Shown here: piece after piece, positions 21,783 through 32,461 of the stretch
Layout: each line of letters starts with the position of its first letter
Numbering within the stretch: the first letter of the stretch is position 1
Source of the DNA: Galeruca laticollis
Taxonomy: Eukaryota; Arthropoda; Insecta; Coleoptera; Chrysomelidae
Length of the DNA stretch: 64,000 nucleotides
Direction of reading: 5' to 3'
Assembly (NCBI GenBank): GCA_963921935.1
Contig: OY998180.1
Location: 63,008,551 to 63,072,550, forward strand
Translations under genes and position numbers: made by a program
Notes under the pieces: generated by a model
What the model was told of the DNA's origin: nothing
Seen by the model: the letters and a program-made list of their open reading frames with translations, nothing else
The model's database searches: none

Positions 21783-22073
21783 ATGGCAAATGACATTTGT
21801 GTTGTGACGTCAACTGACGCTGTTGTGAGGGCGATACAATTCGATGATTTTAGTAACGGTGCTCGAGAACATCATTTAAGGAACTATTCGCAAATAAAGC
21901 ATTCACAAGCTTGCTTATGCATGGCGTTGGAAACGCCGTCAAAAATAACACCCCGATTCGAGATTCAGGGCATCAGTGCGGATGAAACTCAATCATCGCC
22001 CACCACACCTGCAAGAAATGAATCACCGCTGGCGACATTGATTCTCTTTCCGAAATATCGAGACCACACATGA
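21783..22073 (+). CDS. Hypothetical small protein, 96 aa
   Basis: ATG at 21783 in a good context (ACAAAATGG) opens a 96-codon frame. It starts MANDICVVTSTDAVV, has AIQFDDFSNGAREHHL in the middle, and ends in a Ser/Thr/Pro-rich part (ADETQSSPTTPARNES). Base composition is more balanced than the flanks and codon use is varied, which supports real coding. There is no signal peptide or membrane segment and I recognise no domain. A CRE-like TGACGTCA-type sequence lies within the first codons. It could be a first exon reading into an unrecognised donor. Confidence 0.35.
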   Translation: MANDICVVTSTDAVVRAIQFDDFSNGAREHHLRNYSQIKHSQACLCMALETPSKITPRFEIQGISADETQSSPTTPARNESPLATLILFPKYRDHT

Positions 22074-24393
22074 CCAACGTTCAACTTTAGAAATATTGTT
22101 ACAAAAGTTACAACTTTTATTATTTAGAACTGAATATCTTTTTAATAAATACATGGAAAGCTATCATTGATGCTGCAAATGGAAGATCATATATGAATTA
22201 TATGGCAAATGTATGCATAATTTGCCCGTAGATAATATACTTTTTAGTTAATTAAAAAAAAATAGTATTGCGGGGAGAGGAGAAAGACGAAATTTTTGGT
22301 ATAAGAGTGTCTGTCGCCTAGCGCAAAAATATTTAAAAGAGGGCGGAGTAGAGACGTGACATGGCGCGAGTGACGAGCAGTCACTCTTGATATATATATG
22401 TATGTGTTATAACGGAATTTGTGAGCACGGTAGAGGACGGATCCAAACCAAACTCGCTACAAAAATCGGTTAGGCCAAACTCTTGGACGAGTTCGTTAAT
22501 GAGCCAAATCGGCCCAGTAAAAACAAAATGGCCGCCTGTCAAAATTGAAAAAAAATCGTATTTCCTTTGTTTTTCATTTGACGCAAAAAAGTTACTGAGC
22601 TTTTTCATAGACCTTAACACGTTCTACAACTTTTGTATTCAACATGTTTCTCTAAATCGTACATTAAAATATTTATTTAAGAAAATTCACTAATTTACCC
22701 GAAATTTTTTTATTTTTGATTTGATGCCAGAATGTTACTTTGGTTTTTTGTACATCTCAAAACATTCTATTACTTTTGTGTCTTATTTTCCATTTTGGGT
22801 TGTATGCAAACATGTTACTGAAATAAGCCTGTCCAATTGGTCCTGTGCCATTGGTATTTCCAATTTGAAACGGTAATGGTACAATCAGCACCAACAATTA
22901 TGAAGAGATGCATACAACGTCCAAATGAATCCAGACATTTGGCAATTTCAAAGAAATGGAAAGTATAAGAGCTCTAAATTTTTCAAAAATTGCATAAGTT
23001 TGAGGTGACTGTTAAAAAATCCATCAAAAGGCATGTGAGCAGATGTCTCACTGAACACAGTGGGTATAGAATATTTCGTTAGTTCATATCAGAGGTTCAG
23101 CAAAAATATTATTGTCTTTCATAATATGAGTTATTGATTGTGATATTTGACTTATCGTTCGGAAATGCTATTGACGTGTTGAGAAAAAGTTCAAAAGCTG
23201 AAATTTATGAATCACCGTAAAGAGAAGAATGTTATCCATAAAAAAACTTTTGATAAACTTTAAGAGGAATTCTTCAGAATGAGTTCGAAATAGTCAAGTT
23301 TTTAGTACAAATACACAAATAAAGTTTATTTAGTCACGGTGCATACTTTAAGAATAATGACGTTCAGTTTGATGTGTATTTATTAAAAAAATGTAACGTT
23401 CCTGTCTGTAATAAGGCGATATTACTAAACCAATACAAATTGAGTTTTCACTCCTTGAAATTACGATTAGTGAGAAAATCAATGTAGCTTCGAAGGTCTC
23501 TATTGTATTTACTGGTTGCTTATTCACTTCTTACAAAATAAAACTTACTCTTACTTTAAATAATTTGCATATTATATTAAACTCAAGTGACAAAAGTTAA
23601 GCACTATCAATTATAATGTAGGTGTAATAAGTTTTTCAGTGTATGTCCCATTTACAAAAAAAACTATAATACATTGAATAAGACCAGTCGTTAAACATTT
23701 CAACAGCTTGCATTTCACAATGCCTATGGCGCAGACAAAAATAAACAGATAAAATAGAAAAGTGATTGCTCTTTATGCCGCTAACAGGTTGATTAAGTTG
23801 AGAAAAAGTTTATTACTGCATCACGCGATCGTTTACCCAAGTCAGAAATTGATGACGCTATATATTTTAAAGGAAAATAAGACTAGCTTATAGTATAGGG
23901 TAAAGGAAATTTGTAATTTGAAACCCTGTATTTATTTAATAAAATCGAGAGTTGCTCAGATTGAATTGCTTCTCATTTTCACGTACTTTTCTTAAATATA
24001 TCCATACATCCTGAGAAGCGCAGTTGAAATATTGTATTGTTTGTCCCGGACGAGTAGAGTATGATTTTGTGGTTTCTATTATCATATGACTATAATTTTT
24101 CAACCTTGTTGCTTAGAGAACTATAACAGACCCATTGTTATGGCTGAATGACTTTGTTGTAAGCAATTGAAGCAGTTCTGTTCGGAAAGTTGGAGAATGG
24201 AATGATTCAGATTATAATAAATGATGGAACAATTATGTTTCAATTGGCAATTTAACTCTTTTGAAATCCTGTTGCAATCAGCTATAAGACGATTTTTCCC
24301 ATTTTTTCGTAGATTTTTCCTATGTTTCTATTTGCCCCTTTTTCTATTCCTGACATGATACCATCCCGATTTCTTCTTACTAATATCCAGCCT
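22074..24393. other. AT-rich stretch, no gene recognised
   Basis: Contains a short mixed-composition patch around 22380-22560 (both strands open for about 80 codons, no motif). The rest is AT-rich with no repeat or domain I can support. Confidence 0.3.
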
Positions 24394-25010
24394 TTACGAG
24401 TATCCCGACCATCCAGGTTGTCCTATTTCTATGAATTCTTCAACCCTTGCTTTTGTTGCTCTATTAATAACACTTCCAACCCTGTCAACTCCAGTAACTT
24501 TTTCCAATTTTCTCAGATATTTTATCTCCGATGTTCTATTTTTTTCCTTGATTGACAAAACCCATGATTTATAGCCTTATGTAATAATAGGCCTAATAAT
24601 TGTTTCATAGACTGATTTCTTATTCAATGTGAACCTATGTTGTATTGTGTTTTTGGGATGATAACTCTTCAACTTTTAAGTGTCTGTTTTCAGTAAAGTC
24701 CACTTCGGATGAACTTCTTTTTTCTTTATACAATTTTGTGAAGTATTCTCCCTATTGTTTGCCGTCTATTGGGTTATGCCTTGTTTTCTATTTGCCATTA
24801 TATTTCTTTACATAGTTATAGAGTACCTTATTGTCGTTACTGTGTTTTTCTATGTAGATCATATATTATTCAATACATTGTTGTCTTTTTCTTTTCCATA
24901 TTTTTGTGGCTGCTCTATTTATCTCCTGATATGCATTTAATGCTTGTTAGTCGCTTGTTTCAATCCAATTATTCCTCGCTTCATTTTTTTGATTTATGTA
25001 ATCTTGACAT
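24394..25010 (-). pseudogene. LINE remnant: linker and C-terminal tail
   Basis: Two pieces of a non-LTR retrotransposon polyprotein are readable on the minus strand. At about 24890-25005 the post-endonuclease linker reads DYINQKNEARNNWIETSD, then a stop, then QALNAYQEINRAATKIW. At 24394-24575 the C-terminal tail reads YKSWVLSIKEKNRTSEIKYL, then VTGVDRVGSVINRATKA, the counterpart of the W-V-L..E-M-K-F-L-R..DRIRN segment of endonuclease-RT elements. The reverse transcriptase between them is missing. Plus-strand frames here are antisense shadows. Confidence 0.6.
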
Positions 25011-25424
25011 TGTTCATCGAACCATTAATTTCTTCACTGTGGGCCTACTTAGTTCAAAATACTGTTCTCACACGAGCTAGCCAAATTTCCCAAACCTAGT
25101 TGATCTGTCTTTTTCCTGCACTTTTGTGGTAGTGTGTTATCTCTACGCAATTACCTCAACACCTGTTCAGTTCTCCTTGATTATAGGTATGCTGCTTCAA
25201 ATACGAATAAAAAAATAAAGAAAAAGACAAAGAGGAAGAACTAGGTGGAAATGAATAGACCATATTGAAGAAATTGGAAAAAAATAAAGGAAAAACATTA
25301 GGAGAGATTGCCAAGGACAAAAAATAATGTAACAATGAGTAAAGGAAGAACTCCGACGCCTGAAAAAAACAAAAGAAAGTGAGAAAGCAAGAGAGAGAAA
25401 CTGGAATACAATATAAGTGTTTTG

Positions 25425-25915
25425 AATAGAACTCACTGTTTCTAGCTAATTCCACAATATAATAAAAATTGTTAAAAATTCTAACAAATTGACAATTGTT
25501 TCGATAAATCAATATCATCGTCAGAATGACAGAAGTTACATTTCATTTGATGCCTACCTGATGTTTAGTAGTTATTTTTGGGTAGACCAAGAAGTGACCT
25601 AACTTGATTTAATGTATGTTAATAGAAAAAAGAAGAAGATGTGATATTACAAATATTGAAGCTTAGATATTATTAGCCCTATGTCGATATCCTGGATATC
25701 TTCTTCTTTTTTCCATTAACATATATTAAGTCAATCACAAGTTAGGTCACTTCTTGGTCTAGCCAAAAATACATCAGGTAGGCATCAAATGAAATGTAAC
25801 TTCTCTCATTCTGACGATGATATTGATTTATCGAAACAATTGTTAATTTTTTGGAATTTTCAACAATTTTTATTATATTGTGGAATTAGCTAGAAACAGT
25901 GAGTTTCATTTAAAA
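25425..25915. mobile_element. Palindromic MITE, arms ~230 bp
   Basis: The left arm (25425-25660) and right arm (25685-25915) are inverted copies. AACTCACTGTTTCTAGCTAA matches the complement of TTAGCTAGAAACAGTGAGTT, and AAGTGACCTAACTTGATT pairs near the centre with AATCACAAGTTAGGTCACTT. There is only about 25 bp of loop and no coding capacity. Confidence 0.8.
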
Positions 25916-26244
25916 CACTAATATGAGTAGATTCCACAAAGTAAGGGTCGAGACAGTTAATTTCATGGAAGACAATAGTTTTTGTAACAAATTAGATATA
26001 ATTAGTACCCTTACCGAATCTATGCTATTATTTGTTTTTACTTGAACTTCACCCTTTTGCACTTTAACTATAACTTTGATGTATTTAGGAATTTTTGGGT
26101 TGTTTTTATCGACTGCATTTTCAATTTTTATGGATAGCACTTATACAATCACTTTAGTTTTCCTAGCGCCCGTACCGAATAGTAATGATAGTATACAAAA
26201 TGTCAGAATATTTCGCCGTGGGAAATGCAACAGGTCGTATGTCA

Positions 26245-27000
26245 AAAATAGTTATTTGTAAAACAAGTGCAACAATAGCTCGTTTTGTAGTACGAGTGAA
26301 GTTTGCGCTACAAACCACGGAGCAGTGAGTGGCGCAAATCACGAGTACTACAGAAAGTCATTGTGACACAAATTGTTTACAATATTTTCTGTAATTCGCA
26401 TTTATTTAATTTTTGGAATAAAATAGAATTACATATAATCCCTCTTTTTAAACTAGGAAGAGTGGTTTGAATTTAAGTTGGCAATTCTGTAGATTCCTGA
26501 TTGGTCAGATCATAAATAGTTCTATTCAGTACTTCTCACTTTTGACATGTTATGATGGAATAATTGTGTAAATTGTAAACATACTTTCATTGAAGCAAAT
26601 AAAAAATGATTATTTGTTTGAAAAAGAGCTTCTTCGTATATGCTTGCGATCTATTTATATTATATCATGAACAGAATTATTTCTATAATACATCTTCACA
26701 TAGATATCTGGTAATTTATACAAAAAATCGAACGTTATGTATACCTATATATTGATCCTATACATATACAATATAAAAATGAACAATTGACAAATCATTG
26801 ATGAATAAACGTTAGCGTACTTTATTTATTAATATTTTTAATACATAGTTTATTTAAATTTACATTTAAGACCATTAAATATAATAATCTGCTAGCTAGA
26901 ACAACGCTAGACTATTTTATTTATAATTTGTTTGAAGGTTAAACTAATGTCAAATAAAAATATATACTACATAGATACAATAACCAACTGTATCACACTA
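26245..27000 (+). repeat. Left arm of a ~0.7-kb inverted repeat pair
   Basis: From AAAATAGTTATTTGTAAAAC to about CCAACTGTATCAC this segment matches the reverse complement of 55185-55888 over nearly its whole length. Shared blocks include CTCGTTTTGTAGTACGA, ATGATTATTTGTTTGAAAAA-like sequence, CAGATATCTATGTGAAGATG (opposite strand) and TAGAACAACGCTAGAC. The two arms are about 28 kb apart. They may be two copies of one unnamed repeat. Confidence 0.75.
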
Positions 27001-27579
27001 AAAAAGTGTTCAAAGAGACTTCATTGTGACACTGTAAACAATGTTATAATGAACAGGTTAGGGACACTGCAGACCGTGCCATCTATAGAGCCTGTCGAGT
27101 ACCTAGAATCGGTAGTTAATTCCAAAAAATGAACGAAAACTGTAACGTCGTTAGTAATCAAATTTTATTGATTTTTATTACAGCGTATGCACGATGTCAT
27201 ATTGCTCGTTCCCACAGGTTATATGTTATACTGTTATCGTTTCTTAGTTTCAGTGTTGAGGTTATTATAAGGTTTCGGTATTTTGGTGTATTTTTCAATT
27301 GCTATAGTGTAATATTTATCTGTTGTTTTGTTGCTTTATTGTTATTAATTGAAAAGACAGTCAAAGTGTATTCTGAAGAACTCTAATAAGTGGTGTACTC
27401 GGTAAGTTTTATTAAAAAATTTGAGCATTTTTTCTTTCTCAATTAACAACCATTTTCTTTATTTTTATAAAACACAGAATTTTTACTACTCAATCGACAA
27501 CTTTAGAGATCATGGTTGTTTTTTACATTACCTAAACTGATAATTGTTGCATTACTAAAGTAAATATTTCTTTTTGCAG

Positions 27580-27788
27580 TTTTGTTCCTCCAACCTAGGA
27601 ATATAAAATTAATATGGCTGAAACGCAGTGGCAATAAATCATTAAACTTTTCGACGAGGAAACGATGAAGGACATGTTCCCTTCATTTTCAAAAACAGTG
27701 TTTCTTTAGATTTGAGAAAGACGGAGGCAGGTTATTAAGACAGTTTGATTTGCCTTTCCATATGAGTGGAAATTAACAAAAATTGATG
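27580..27788 (+). pseudogene. Candidate spliced exon, decayed, unknown protein
   Basis: An excellent acceptor (TTTCTTTTTGCAG, ending 27579) and donor (GATG|GTAAGTTTT at 27789) bracket 209 bp. Another strong donor (CTCG|GTAAGTTTT) ends a possible upstream exon at 27401. Inside, an ATG in good context starts MAETQWQ and then meets a stop. The frame continues IIKLFDEETMKDMFPSFSKT and, after a one-base shift, RFEKDGGRLLRQFDLP. The IIKLFDEETMKDMFPS segment faintly resembles a SAM-domain helix pair; this is a guess. A possible last exon is at 28606-28696. Confidence 0.3.
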
Positions 27789-27861
27789 GTAAGTTTTATT
27801 GTATTCAATATAGCATGCCATAATTCTGGATATTTCAAAATGTGAATTTAGTTAATGAAAA

Positions 27862-28322
27862 GACGAGTACTGAGAGAGAAATTTTATTGAAATTCCAGCT
27901 AAGCGCTTTCAGCCATTAGGCCATTCTCAAAGCTGTCGTCAAGAAAAACATACAACAGGTGTCAAAAAGCATCAAACCCTGTAACTGCTAGATGCAATGA
28001 AATGAAATGTTTGATGTTACATGATTATTTAAGTAAATTTTGTTGAAATTACCCTATAAAGAGGTGTACAATTGTAATTCACATAACGAAACGTCTAATT
28101 TGAACTTATCAACTAAATGATATGTGTGTACATCCTCTTTATAGGGTAATTTTAACGAATTTCACTCAAATAATTATGTAACATCAAACATTTTATTTCA
28201 TTATATGTAGCAATTACAGGGTTTGATGTTATTAAACACCTTCTCTTGTCGACAGCTTTGAGAATGGCCTAATAGCTGAAAGCGCTTAGCTGGAATTTAA
28301 ATAAAATGAGACACTCAGTACT
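27862..28322. mobile_element. Palindromic MITE, ~460 bp
   Basis: The arms 27862-28085 and 28100-28322 are inverted copies. GAGTACTGAG opens the left arm and CTCAGTACTC closes the right. Inside, TTCCAGCTAAGCGCTTTCAG pairs with its complement, and CCTATAAAGAGG pairs near the centre. There is no coding capacity. Confidence 0.8.
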
Positions 28323-28605
28323 CGGGCTGATTTTCATATAAAGCCCATGGTATGACAATTAATGGGAAATGAAAGTGAGTATTAACTTTTGTTGAAGCAT
28401 TACGTCTAAGTATTTGGTTTAGCGGTAACCAAAAATTCAAAATATCCAATAAAGAATCAATAATTCCTAAAAATATCGAAAACTCCAAGAAAAGGAATTA
28501 TTTTAATAGTATGCACATTATGTTTCCTTCTGTTGATATAAATTTCCAAACATATTTATGTGTTTACTTATTTATTGTGGTTACTTTGTGTGTTTACTCA
28601 ACCAG

Positions 28606-28696
28606 AAACGAGAAGGACTTCCACGAGACGGTGGGATTTTTAAGAGCGCTTAAGAAACATTTTAACAATCATAGACTGCCAGGAGCTGCAGAGTAA
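28606..28696 (+). CDS. Candidate last exon, unknown protein
   Basis: After the acceptor-like TTTACTCAACCAG an open frame reads NEKDFHETVGFLRALKKHF then NNHRLPGAAE and stops. The composition is protein-like, but no family is recognised. It may belong with 27580-27788. Confidence 0.2.
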
Positions 28697-29407
28697 CTTA
28701 AACTGCCTTATGCGATTGTTTCATAAGATCGGAATGCTTTTAAATGTAGAAATATACAAATATGCAATATACTAGACTTAAGCTTGTGATATAAACATAT
28801 TTAATACTTACAGTAAAGAAATAAAGATGTGTTGTAAGTGGAAATGAAATGTTGGATATATTATTCTAAATTTGGTACAGGAACAAGTGCTGTTTAGCAC
28901 TCTTATATGTAATTACTTTGCACCTTGTATTTACAGAGCTGGGCAGTATTTAACAACTTTTCCTTTAAAAGTATTTCAATTACTTTTGTTCTAACATTCA
29001 CAGTAATTATACTCAAATGTTTTCTTCCACAGAAAGATGCCAAAAATAGTAGTTAACTTCGCATTGCTAACACTTTTTTGATTAAGTGAGTAGCAGTTAT
29101 ACTCCAGTAGTTTGTCCAACTCTGTGTGTTTATAGGAGTATAATAATGAATGAATAAATTGATTTAAACTCATCATAAATAATTTTCTACTTTCATCTTG
29201 ATTTAACATCTTCTAAATATCCAATCTAGTATGTATGTTACTCAAATTATTTTTCAATTATTGCATTGTTTTTACATTATAGTTTATTATTGTCATTCTG
29301 TTTGTTAAGAAAAGTACTTTGTGAAAGAAATGATTTGTTGTGTATTTTTATGCCAAAATAAATAAACTGTTTATATGATTACTGTTTTATTTTTTCCAAT
29401 TTAACTA
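28697..29407. other. AT-rich stretch, no gene recognised
   Basis: Nothing beyond low-complexity AT-rich DNA. Confidence 0.3.
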
Positions 29408-29521
29408 ACCATTTATGGTGGAACATTTGATATTCCATTTAATTTAACTCTACATCTAATCCTTATTGAGTTATTGGAGTTAAATTGAATGAAATGTCAA
29501 ATGATGGACTATAAATGGTTA
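29408..29521. repeat. Short hairpin, ~45-bp arms
   Basis: AACCATTTATGGTGGAACAT at the left and the complement of ATGGACTATAAATGGTT-like sequence at the right pair over about 45 bp. The loop is about 26 bp (TCTACATCTAATCCTTATTG). It may be a tiny fold-back MITE or a precursor-like hairpin RNA. Confidence 0.55.
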
Positions 29522-30054
29522 TTTTGAAGTGAAATAATTAAAATACAGTAAATTTGAACATACCGCCAAAATCTAAAATTACAAAAATCTTTTTAACATC
29601 ACTCAATTGTTTAGTCGACAGGCTCATTAGATGGCGCCACAATCAGTGTCTCATCTATCTGTGGGTTATTTGCGATAATGAAGTCTCTGTTATGCGCGAA
29701 TCATAAAAAAGCATTGTTTCGTTTATTGCACATACCTGACCAATTTAGTCAATTATACAATCTGCAATTGATCGTATGTCGGTGGACGAATCACATTCAT
29801 ATTTGGCCGCGGCAAACTGTCGTATGTCTGAGGAGCACTGTAATGTCATTTCAAGCAGTCGTTATTTTCAAATTAATTCTTGTATTCATAAAGTTATTAA
29901 TCAAAAAATAAAAGGTAATTAATGATTATATAACTCTTATTTAAAAAAATGTGTTCATAGTTTATTATTATTGTTAGATTTAGGATAAATTATATGATTC
30001 ATTCTGCAGACAAAATATAACCTTACTTCCTTTTTCATTGAATTATTCAAAACA

Positions 30055-30056
<2 letters not shown>

Positions 30057-30097
<41 letters not shown>
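30057..30097. repeat. (GT)n microsatellite at the LINE 3' end
   Basis: About 20 GT repeats on the plus strand, (AC)n on the minus strand. It directly follows the last ORF2 codons of the LINE at 30098-31986, so it may be that element's 3' tail. Confidence 0.9.
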
Positions 30098-30099
<2 letters not shown>

Positions 30100-30376
30100 A
30101 GTTATTACACTTAGCTTGAATTTTCTCTGTGTAAGGAAGTGGGACATCCTTATAAGAAATATTTGAATTTATTAATACTGCTACTCCCCCCTTGCCGTCA
30201 TCTCTATCAACTCTTAGACAATTATACCCTGTAAAGTTGTAATAGATATTTTTTTTAAACCAAGTTTCAGATAATAAACCTATACTAATTTTTTTATCGT
30301 GTAAAAAATATTCTAGATTATTTTTATTTGCAACTGCAGATCTGCAGTTCCACTGTAGTATGTTGATATTTAACTC
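30098..30376 (-). pseudogene. LINE ORF2 fragment: start of endonuclease domain
   Basis: The minus strand directly overlapping the ORF1 stop reads ELNINILQWNCRSAVANKN, then KISIGLLSETWFKKN, then GYNCLRVDRDDGKGGVAVLI. These are the first motifs of an AP-type endonuclease of the Jockey/I group (N-x-L-Q-W-N, E-T-W, GG-x-A). The frame ends at 30098 after about 90 codons, where the GT tract starts. The rest of the endonuclease, RT and tail are absent. No ATG is seen, so it may have relied on reinitiation or frameshifting from ORF1. Confidence 0.75.
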
Positions 30377-31986
30377 CCCGAATTTACCTCTAATTCACAA
30401 CGTAGCCTATCCTTAACAATATTTATTAAATCTGATTTTTGAAATTGAAAATGATTGTTGTTTAAAGACCTTATAACATCTGTGATGATGTGTACTAGAG
30501 AATCTACAATGTCTTCATCAAATTCAGTTCTGATCCCTCCCATATTTTTTTTATATGAGCTCTGAGTTAAAATTCCCCCACTTAAATCATGGTTTATGGG
30601 TTTAATTATTTCATTTCGTTCTGTTAATAAAGGATTGGGAGATGAAGGTCTAACCCGTTTAGCGGGAGTTTTATGGATAGTAGATTTATTTTGTTTCGAT
30701 GTAGATTGGGAGTTGTTAGTGAAGTTTTCTGGGTTGTAAGTAAGATTTGTTAATGCATTAAAAGAGTTAGCAAGGCTAACGATATTCTGAGAGCTATTTG
30801 TATTAACTACAGAATTAGTACCATCATTACTCTTAACCGCACTTGCGTATGTGTTTTTTGAGAACAACTTTATTGCGTCACTATAGCTTATATTTTTCTC
30901 AGACATGACTTCTTTTATTCTTTTTTGTCTATCATATTCAGGGCATTTGTCGTATTCGATTACCAAATGATTACCTCCGCATTGTAAACAATCTTTCAAA
31001 GGGATTTGACAAGTATCGGATTTGTGTTCTTGGTGACATTTGCAGCATCTTGGTTTACTACGGCATTGTTTCCCCGGATGTCCGAAGCGGTAACAATTAT
31101 AACATAATATAACCCTCTGCTTATAAGTCTCCACGTGAGTGATAACTTTATTTAACACAACATATTTGGGTAATGTTTGAGATCTAAAATTTACAATAAC
31201 ACTTTTGGTAGGAACATATTTTACGGAATCATTTTCAATTATTTTTCTTTTTAATCTCGTTACGCTAATCACTGAAAATTTGCAGTGGAAATCGTGAGGT
31301 TGAATTCTGCTTTTTAAATAGTTTTCATCATGTTCAATTTCTATATTTCTCAAAATACCCTGACGATATACCAAATATTTCGGAATATACACTTCCAACT
31401 GACTATTTTTAAAGACAGCTGGAGAATTTTCTATTAGATAATTAGCCCATTTTGCTTCTTTAAAATTCACCTTTACCCTATATCTACCTGCTAAATCTAT
31501 AGTTTTGATTTTATTATCTAATTCCGGCCAATTTTTTAATATCAAGTCTCCAATTTTTATTGCATTTATTCTCGATTTAATATTTATATTTTCTATTATT
31601 ACTTGATACGGACCTGTATCTGATAGCTCATCGTATTTAATTAGGATTCTTTCTTTCTGTATCGGATTGTTTTTTGGTGATTCGTTTTTATCCTTATTGT
31701 CGTTAATTACGATGTTTTTTACCGGACTGGTTTCGTTTGTTTTATTATTATCATTTCCGACATTAATTTTATCTTGTTGTAACTGATTGAAAAACGCTTT
31801 CATAGTAATTTCACTTACCTGGCTATTATTTATTTGAATTTTATTTTTATCTACATTACCGGACTGAATCTCAGAACCTGAAGCGCCAACCAAATCACAT
31901 TCCATAGCCGATTGATCCCGTTTTTCAAAACCTGTGAACCTGTTTTCACCCGGATCAGGTGGATCACCCTCCTGATGACCACTCAT
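30370..31986 (-). CDS. LINE (Jockey/I-type) ORF1 Gag-like protein, 538 aa, intact
   Basis: A single uninterrupted 538-codon frame. The acidic, Asn/Lys-rich N-terminus (MSGHQEGDPPDPGENRFTGF) is followed by an RRM-like region around residues 110-250 (PYQVIIENINIKSRINAIKI; YRVKVNFKEAKWANYLIE). Three zinc knuckles lie at about residues 292-352: CYNCYRFGHPGKQC, CCKCHQEHKSDTC and CLQCGGNH..C. A Ser/Asn-rich tail ends in FQKSDLINIVKDRLRC. ORF1 proteins of this group coat the LINE RNA as nucleic-acid chaperones. This is the only long transposon ORF in the window without a lesion. The companion ORF2 overlaps its stop but is truncated. Confidence 0.85.
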   Translation of the reverse strand: MSGHQEGDPPDPGENRFTGFEKRDQSAMECDLVGASGSEIQSGNVDKNKIQINNSQVSEITMKAFFNQLQQDKINVGNDNNKTNETSPVKNIVINDNKDKNESPKNNPIQKERILIKYDELSDTGPYQVIIENINIKSRINAIKIGDLILKNWPELDNKIKTIDLAGRYRVKVNFKEAKWANYLIENSPAVFKNSQLEVYIPKYLVYRQGILRNIEIEHDENYLKSRIQPHDFHCKFSVISVTRLKRKIIENDSVKYVPTKSVIVNFRSQTLPKYVVLNKVITHVETYKQRVILCYNCYRFGHPGKQCRSKPRCCKCHQEHKSDTCQIPLKDCLQCGGNHLVIEYDKCPEYDRQKRIKEVMSEKNISYSDAIKLFSKNTYASAVKSNDGTNSVVNTNSSQNIVSLANSFNALTNLTYNPENFTNNSQSTSKQNKSTIHKTPAKRVRPSSPNPLLTERNEIIKPINHDLSGGILTQSSYKKNMGGIRTEFDEDIVDSLVHIITDVIRSLNNNHFQFQKSDLINIVKDRLRCELEVNSGS

Positions 31987-32461
31987 TACACCCTTATTTA
32001 GGTATTTATTTTTTTAAAAACTACTCAAATTTGGATTTTATCGCACTTGACTTTATAAACACGTCTTACTCTGTCGATTGTCAGAGCCGAACGTCAAAAC
32101 ATCGTAATCTGTTAAAAATAAAATTTAAGAGAATCGATAGTATACTCTTGTTTCAGGTACACAATATTAATATTATTAACCGAGTAGTAGTATTTAATGC
32201 TTGTTTTGTGCATGAATGTACGACATACAATCTTTTCAACCAAGGTTATTATTATGTTGACAATTTTGACATATGACCAATCGAATTTTCTCATTTAATT
32301 CAGATTATTTTAAAACTACCAAAATGTGTAGATTTAAATATCGAAGTCGCATGTAACTTAAGCAACCAATAACCTTTCCTGTGAGAATTATTTAGTCGTT
32401 AATATTTGGAGATGGTTTCACAACCATGCTAATGTTTTTTTAATATTTATATTTTTTTCAG
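31987..32461. other. Upstream region of LINE ORF1
   Basis: Presumably contains the LINE 5' UTR on the minus strand. I could not define the 5' end or a target-site duplication. Confidence 0.3.

Noticed and set aside
24322..25080. Plus-strand hydrophobic frames
   Set aside because: Antisense shadows of the LINE linker and tail readable on the minus strand.
27129..27386. 85-codon frame with strongly hydrophobic content
   Set aside because: Could be a small membrane protein, but AT-rich DNA gives Phe/Ile/Leu/Val codons by chance, and a strong donor follows directly, so it more likely lies in a 5' untranslated exon.
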